NCBI GenBank assembly: GCA_002382755.1
Contig: DFZT01000084.1
Location: 1 to 25,399 of the forward strand
Origin: Firmicutes bacterium UBA4049
GTDB lineage: Bacteria > Bacillota > Desulfotomaculia > Desulfotomaculales > Nap2-2B
DNA length: 25,399 bases
Direction: 5' to 3'
Shown: piece by piece, positions 22,409 to 25,399 of the stretch
Layout of the letters: every line of letters begins with the position of its first letter
How positions within the stretch are numbered: position 1 is the stretch's first letter
Made by a program: the position numbers and the translations under genes
Notes under the pieces: model-generated
Database searches by the model: none
Seen by the model: only the letters and a program-made list of their open reading frames with translations
Told to the model about the DNA's origin: nothing

Positions 22409-23578
22409 TTGTTTAATATAATCTTACTGGGTCTCGTGAGTTTATTAACCGACATTAGCAGTGAAATGGTCTATCCCCTGATACCGCTTTACCTGGTCAA
22501 CCGGCTGGGGGCGACACCGGCGGTGGTAGGGGTTATCGAAGGTCTGGCGGAAAGCCTGGCCAGCCTTTTAAAGGTATTTTCCGGATACTATTCCGACAAG
22601 TTTCAAAGGAGGAAGCCCATGGCCGCTTTCGGCTACGGCTTTTCCGCCCTATCAAAAATCCTGATCATATTTGCGGTATCATGGCCCTGGGTACTCTGGA
22701 GCAGAATTGGCGACCGCTTCGGCAAGGGGGTGCGCACAGCGCCCCGGGACGCTCTGATCGCCGAGTCGGCGGAACCGGAAAAGATGGGCTGGGCCTTCGG
22801 GCTGCACCGGGCTCTGGATACACTGGGGGCGGCAATCGGCGTGGTCCTGGCATTTTATTTCATTACGACCTTTAAAGGAGATTACCAGGCCGTCTTTATT
22901 TGGGCCCTGCTCCCAGCCTTCCTCGGTGTGCTCTGCCTGTTCTTGGTCCGGGAAAAGGTTGTTAAAATAAGAGGCGAGAAAAAGCGGCTCGACCTTTCCT
23001 GGTCGGCCTTGAACCCCCGGCTGAAGAAGTTTCTGTTCATGGTTTTCCTGTTCGCCCTGGGGAATTCATCCAACCAGTTTCTCCTCCTCCGGGCAAAGGA
23101 CCTGGGATACGGCGACTCAACAGTAATCCTCCTCTACCTTGTCTTTAATGTCGTCTATACCCTGGTGGCCTTCCCCGCCGGAGTTCTTTCCGATTATATC
23201 GGGAGAAGGTCCTTGCTGGTGGCCGGCTATATTTTTTACGGCCTGGTTTACCTTGGTTTTGCTGTGGTGTCCAACACCGCCTACCTGTGGTGGTTGTTCG
23301 GACTCTACGGTATTTATAACGCCGTCACTGAAGGAGTGGAAAAGGCCCTGGTAGCCGAGATCGCCCCGCCTGACCAGAGAGCCACCTTGATCGGACTGCA
23401 TGCGACCCTGGTGGGAGCCGGCTTATTACCCGCTTCTTTTCTCGGCGGCATCCTCTGGAATTATTTTGGGGCCAGCGCCCCCTTCTACTTCGGCGGTGCG
23501 CTTGGACTTCTGGCTGCACTGGGAATGATGCTGGTTTTATCCGGTGGCAGGGACCAGAAGATGGAGTGCCGGCGCTAA
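22409..23578 (+). CDS. MFS transporter
   Basis: 389 aa, 12 predicted membrane helices. Start TTG at 22409 with AGGAG 11 nt upstream. The MFS loop 2-3 motif is GYYSDKFQRRKP, repeated in the second half as GVLSDYIGRRS. DRFGKGVRTAPRDALIAES is a signature of a drug/metabolite exporter subgroup common in anaerobes. The substrate is unknown. Codon use is richer in C-ending codons than the upstream kinase gene. It sits behind a leader with a terminator. Confidence 0.9.
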   Translation: MFNIILLGLVSLLTDISSEMVYPLIPLYLVNRLGATPAVVGVIEGLAESLASLLKVFSGYYSDKFQRRKPMAAFGYGFSALSKILIIFAVSWPWVLWSRIGDRFGKGVRTAPRDALIAESAEPEKMGWAFGLHRALDTLGAAIGVVLAFYFITTFKGDYQAVFIWALLPAFLGVLCLFLVREKVVKIRGEKKRLDLSWSALNPRLKKFLFMVFLFALGNSSNQFLLLRAKDLGYGDSTVILLYLVFNVVYTLVAFPAGVLSDYIGRRSLLVAGYIFYGLVYLGFAVVSNTAYLWWLFGLYGIYNAVTEGVEKALVAEIAPPDQRATLIGLHATLVGAGLLPASFLGGILWNYFGASAPFYFGGALGLLAALGMMLVLSGGRDQKMECRR

Positions 23579-23636
23579 AATGCAAAAGTTTGATTTCCAC
23601 AAAGAAGTAGCAGGAATTAGTTAACAAAAAAATAAC

Positions 23637-23663
23637 TTGCCGTATAACAAAAGATGGTATAGT
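23637..23663 (+). promoter_or_regulatory. possible promoter of the radical SAM gene
   Basis: TTGCCG (23637-23642), 15-nt spacer, TATAGT (23658-23663), about 60 bp before the start codon. The spacing is short, so the -35 assignment is uncertain. Confidence 0.35.
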
Positions 23664-23725
23664 CTTTATAAGGGCTGGGCATTCTTTTTTAAAGTATTTT
23701 TTCAATCAGGAGGGAAGAACGACTA

Positions 23726-25099
23726 TTGAAGATTACACTAATTGAGCCGCAGCCGCCCAGCTTGCATGTCTTCAGCGACATCAAGCTGCCCCGGTTGGGC
23801 CTGCCTCTGCTTGGGGCGGTGCTGGCCAGGCACGGCCATGACGTCAAGATATTTGTTGAGGATCTCGCTCCGGTAAACATGAACCGGGTCCTTGAATCAG
23901 ATCTGGTTGGCTTTTCCGCGACCACTTCAACTGCTCCTGCTGCTTACAAAATGGCTGATCAGGTCCGCCGGGAAAGAAAAGATATACCCATTGTTTTTGG
24001 AGGCTCGCATGTAACCTTTTTGCCTGAGGAGGCGCTGGAACATGCCGATTACTGCGTACGCGGCGAGGGAGAGCACACCATAGCCGAACTTGTGGCCAGC
24101 CTTGAAAGCGGTTCCGGTCCGGAGGATATAATAGGTCTTTCTTATAAGAAAGACGGTACAGTTTTCCATAACCCGGACAGGCCTATGGAAAAGGATTTGG
24201 ATTCTCTGCCCTTTCCCGATTTAACACTTATAGAAGGGTCCGAAAAGCTGCGGATCACGCCGATTGCGACTTCCAGGGGGTGCCCATACAACTGCCGTTT
24301 CTGCTCGGTAATCCAGATGTTCGGGCGGAAGTACAGAATCAGGGATATCGACAACGTTATTGAGGAAATTAATGAAAAGCAGCCGAGGAAGATCTTTTTC
24401 TACGACGATAATTTTACCGCGGACCGCCACAGGACCATGAAAATGCTCCATGGATTTGTAGACAAGTGCCCGAAGTTTCTCTGGTCGGCTCAGGTGCGCG
24501 CGGAAGTGGCCAGGGACGATGAGCTTCTAAAACTCATGTACAAAAGCGGCTGCCGGATTGTCTACATAGGATTTGAAAGCATCAGCCAGGAAACCCTGGC
24601 GGCCTATAATAAAAAGCTGGACGTCGATGAGATTGTCTCCAGTATAAAGACTATCCACAAGCACGGAATCAGGATCCACGGGATGTTCGTCATCGGGGCC
24701 GATGAGGATACCGAAAAAACAGCAAAGAGAACAGTCGACTTTGCCCTGAAAAATAAAGTTGATACCATCCAGCTGATGATCCTCACGCCCCTGCCCGGCA
24801 CGCCCTACTTTGATGAATTGGTTCAGGATGAAAGGATAATCTCCAGAAACTGGGGTCTTTACGACGCCCACCATGTTGTTTACCAGCCGAAACAGATGAG
24901 TCCTTACTGGCTTCAGAAAGAAACCATCAAACAGATGAAGCGGTTTTATTCGCTGAAGAACTGTATCCGCCAGGCCTGCCGCTTTGACATTGCCAATCTT
25001 TACTTCCGTTTTATGGGCTATAAGATTCTCTTTAACTGGCAGCGCAGCCCGTTGAATAGAAAATTCATCAAAAAACTCCGTGAAGAATTCGCCTATTAA
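23726..25099 (+). CDS. B12-binding-domain radical SAM protein
   Basis: 457 aa. Start TTG at 23726, with AGGAGGGAAG upstream. Residues 1-135 form a cobalamin-binding-type Rossmann domain (LPRLGLPLLGAVLARHGHDVKIF, VFGGSHVTFLPEEAL, CVRGEGEHTIAEL). The base-on DxHxxG ligand is absent, as in many members. The radical SAM domain has Cys186-x3-Cys190-x2-Cys193 (RGCPYNCRFC), then FFYDDNF, YIGFES and a TPLPGTPYFDEL strand, and a C-terminal extension of basic, helical character (FYSLKNCIRQACR). The family includes the hopanoid, bacteriochlorophyll and peptide-modifying methylase-like enzymes. The substrate is unknown, as no biosynthetic neighbours are visible. Confidence 0.88.
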   Translation: MKITLIEPQPPSLHVFSDIKLPRLGLPLLGAVLARHGHDVKIFVEDLAPVNMNRVLESDLVGFSATTSTAPAAYKMADQVRRERKDIPIVFGGSHVTFLPEEALEHADYCVRGEGEHTIAELVASLESGSGPEDIIGLSYKKDGTVFHNPDRPMEKDLDSLPFPDLTLIEGSEKLRITPIATSRGCPYNCRFCSVIQMFGRKYRIRDIDNVIEEINEKQPRKIFFYDDNFTADRHRTMKMLHGFVDKCPKFLWSAQVRAEVARDDELLKLMYKSGCRIVYIGFESISQETLAAYNKKLDVDEIVSSIKTIHKHGIRIHGMFVIGADEDTEKTAKRTVDFALKNKVDTIQLMILTPLPGTPYFDELVQDERIISRNWGLYDAHHVVYQPKQMSPYWLQKETIKQMKRFYSLKNCIRQACRFDIANLYFRFMGYKILFNWQRSPLNRKFIKKLREEFAY

Positions 25100-25102
25100 A
25101 AA

Positions 25103-25126
25103 TTGAGGGGCTTTACAGCCCCTCAA
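25103..25126 (-). terminator. 10-bp perfect hairpin, terminator on the minus strand
   Basis: TTGAGGGGCT (25103-25112) pairs with AGCCCCTCAA (25117-25126), loop TTAC. On the plus strand no T-run follows, whereas on the minus strand it is followed by TTTTTAAT. It probably ends a leftward transcript from beyond the window, and may also limit plus-strand read-through. Confidence 0.6.
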
Positions 25127-25216
25127 AGATAGAATATGAAAGATAGAATTAACAGAATATCTGAGCCAGTCGGGGAAACGTAACCGCCGGCAGGTTAGTT
25201 AAATTGCAAATGAGCC

Positions 25217-25250
25217 ACCCCCGTTCAGTTTTGGGCGGGGGGTTTTGCTT
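25217..25250 (+). terminator. intrinsic terminator
   Basis: ACCCCCG (25217-25223) pairs with CGGGGGGT (25236-25243, one extra G), followed by TTTTGCTTT. A likely terminator for the radical SAM gene. Between it and the previous hairpin lies TAACC/GGTTA with a GCCGGCA loop, unexplained. Confidence 0.6.
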
Positions 25251-25280
25251 TATGAGGTATAATAGGCAAATTCCTATCAC

Positions 25281-25344
25281 AACTTTCCCCTCCCCAAGAT
25301 CATAATTAACCCAACCTTCCCCTCCCCTAGATCATAATTAGCCA
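25281..25344. repeat. two tandem 32-bp repeats
   Basis: Copy one at 25281-25312 and copy two at 25313-25344 differ at about four of 32 positions. The shared core is TTCCCCTCCCC followed by AGATCATAATTA. Being directly adjacent, they are not CRISPR repeats. Function unknown; the array ends here, and the remaining 55 bases hold nothing recognisable. Confidence 0.85.
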
Positions 25345-25399
25345 AAAACAATCCTCTGGATAAATATGGGTTGACTAAATACCGCACCATTACTGCATT

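Noticed and set aside
25160..25195. Cobalamin riboswitch fragment
   Set aside because: GAGCCAGTCGGGGAAACG looks superficially similar, but there is no B12-box and no room for the aptamer between the two terminators.
25281..25344. CRISPR repeats
   Set aside because: The two 32-bp units are directly adjacent with no spacers, and there are no cas genes.

Overview
The window looks like a chromosomal stretch of an anaerobic, endospore-forming Gram-positive bacterium of the Desulfotomaculum/Pelotomaculum type (Peptococcaceae sensu lato). The evidence is spoIVB directly followed by spo0A, a SpoIIM protein, a SigI/RsgI pair, the SteA/SteB-like pair, the xerD-deoB-pdp order, ferredoxin-type and B12/radical-SAM enzymes, and frequent TTG starts behind strong AGGAGG-type ribosome binding sites. 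Genus-level assignment is an inference from gene order and protein style only.

Left part (1-7845): after a strong terminator come spoIVB and spo0A (sporulation checkpoint protease and master regulator). A tightly packed plus-strand run follows: SteA-like, SteB/MctB-like, a family 2 glycosyltransferase, an MraY-like phosphosugar transferase, a DUF3866 protein and a ComB-like protein. Several of these junctions overlap as ATGTTGA, GTGA or ATGA, so translation is probably coupled. The SteA/SteB/glycosyltransferase/MraY-like set reads as an envelope or division-site module.

Middle (7846-14985): a three-gene sulfur-carrier-like cassette (MoaD/ThiS-like protein, an unknown cysteine-cluster protein, an E1-like ThiF/MoeB enzyme) in which the carrier lacks a Gly-Gly tail and the E1 lacks the usual acceptor cysteine. 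Then come spoIIM, a DUF362/ferredoxin protein, xerD, deoB and pdp. spoIIM and the DUF362 gene each have a leader hairpin that includes or abuts the Shine-Dalgarno sequence.

Right-middle (14904-19569): rsgI and sigI on the minus strand. The rsgI tail is built of 21-bp tandem repeats that run into the 3' end of the convergent pdp gene. Divergent from sigI is a heme O synthase-like prenyltransferase whose promoter carries a perfect Spo0A box. A minus-strand orphan substrate-binding protein and a small TIGR04086-like membrane protein follow.

Right part (19570-25399): a 1.2-kb gene-poor stretch holds a frameshifted remnant and, behind a near-perfect sigma-A promoter, about 440 nt of hairpin-dense sequence ending in a terminator-like hairpin. 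This is the best candidate in the window for an unrecognised large non-coding RNA. It is followed by a nucleoside (uridine-type) kinase, a structured leader with terminator, an MFS transporter, a B12-binding-type radical SAM protein, terminators and a 32-bp tandem repeat at the right edge. No tRNA, rRNA, CRISPR array or intact insertion sequence was seen.
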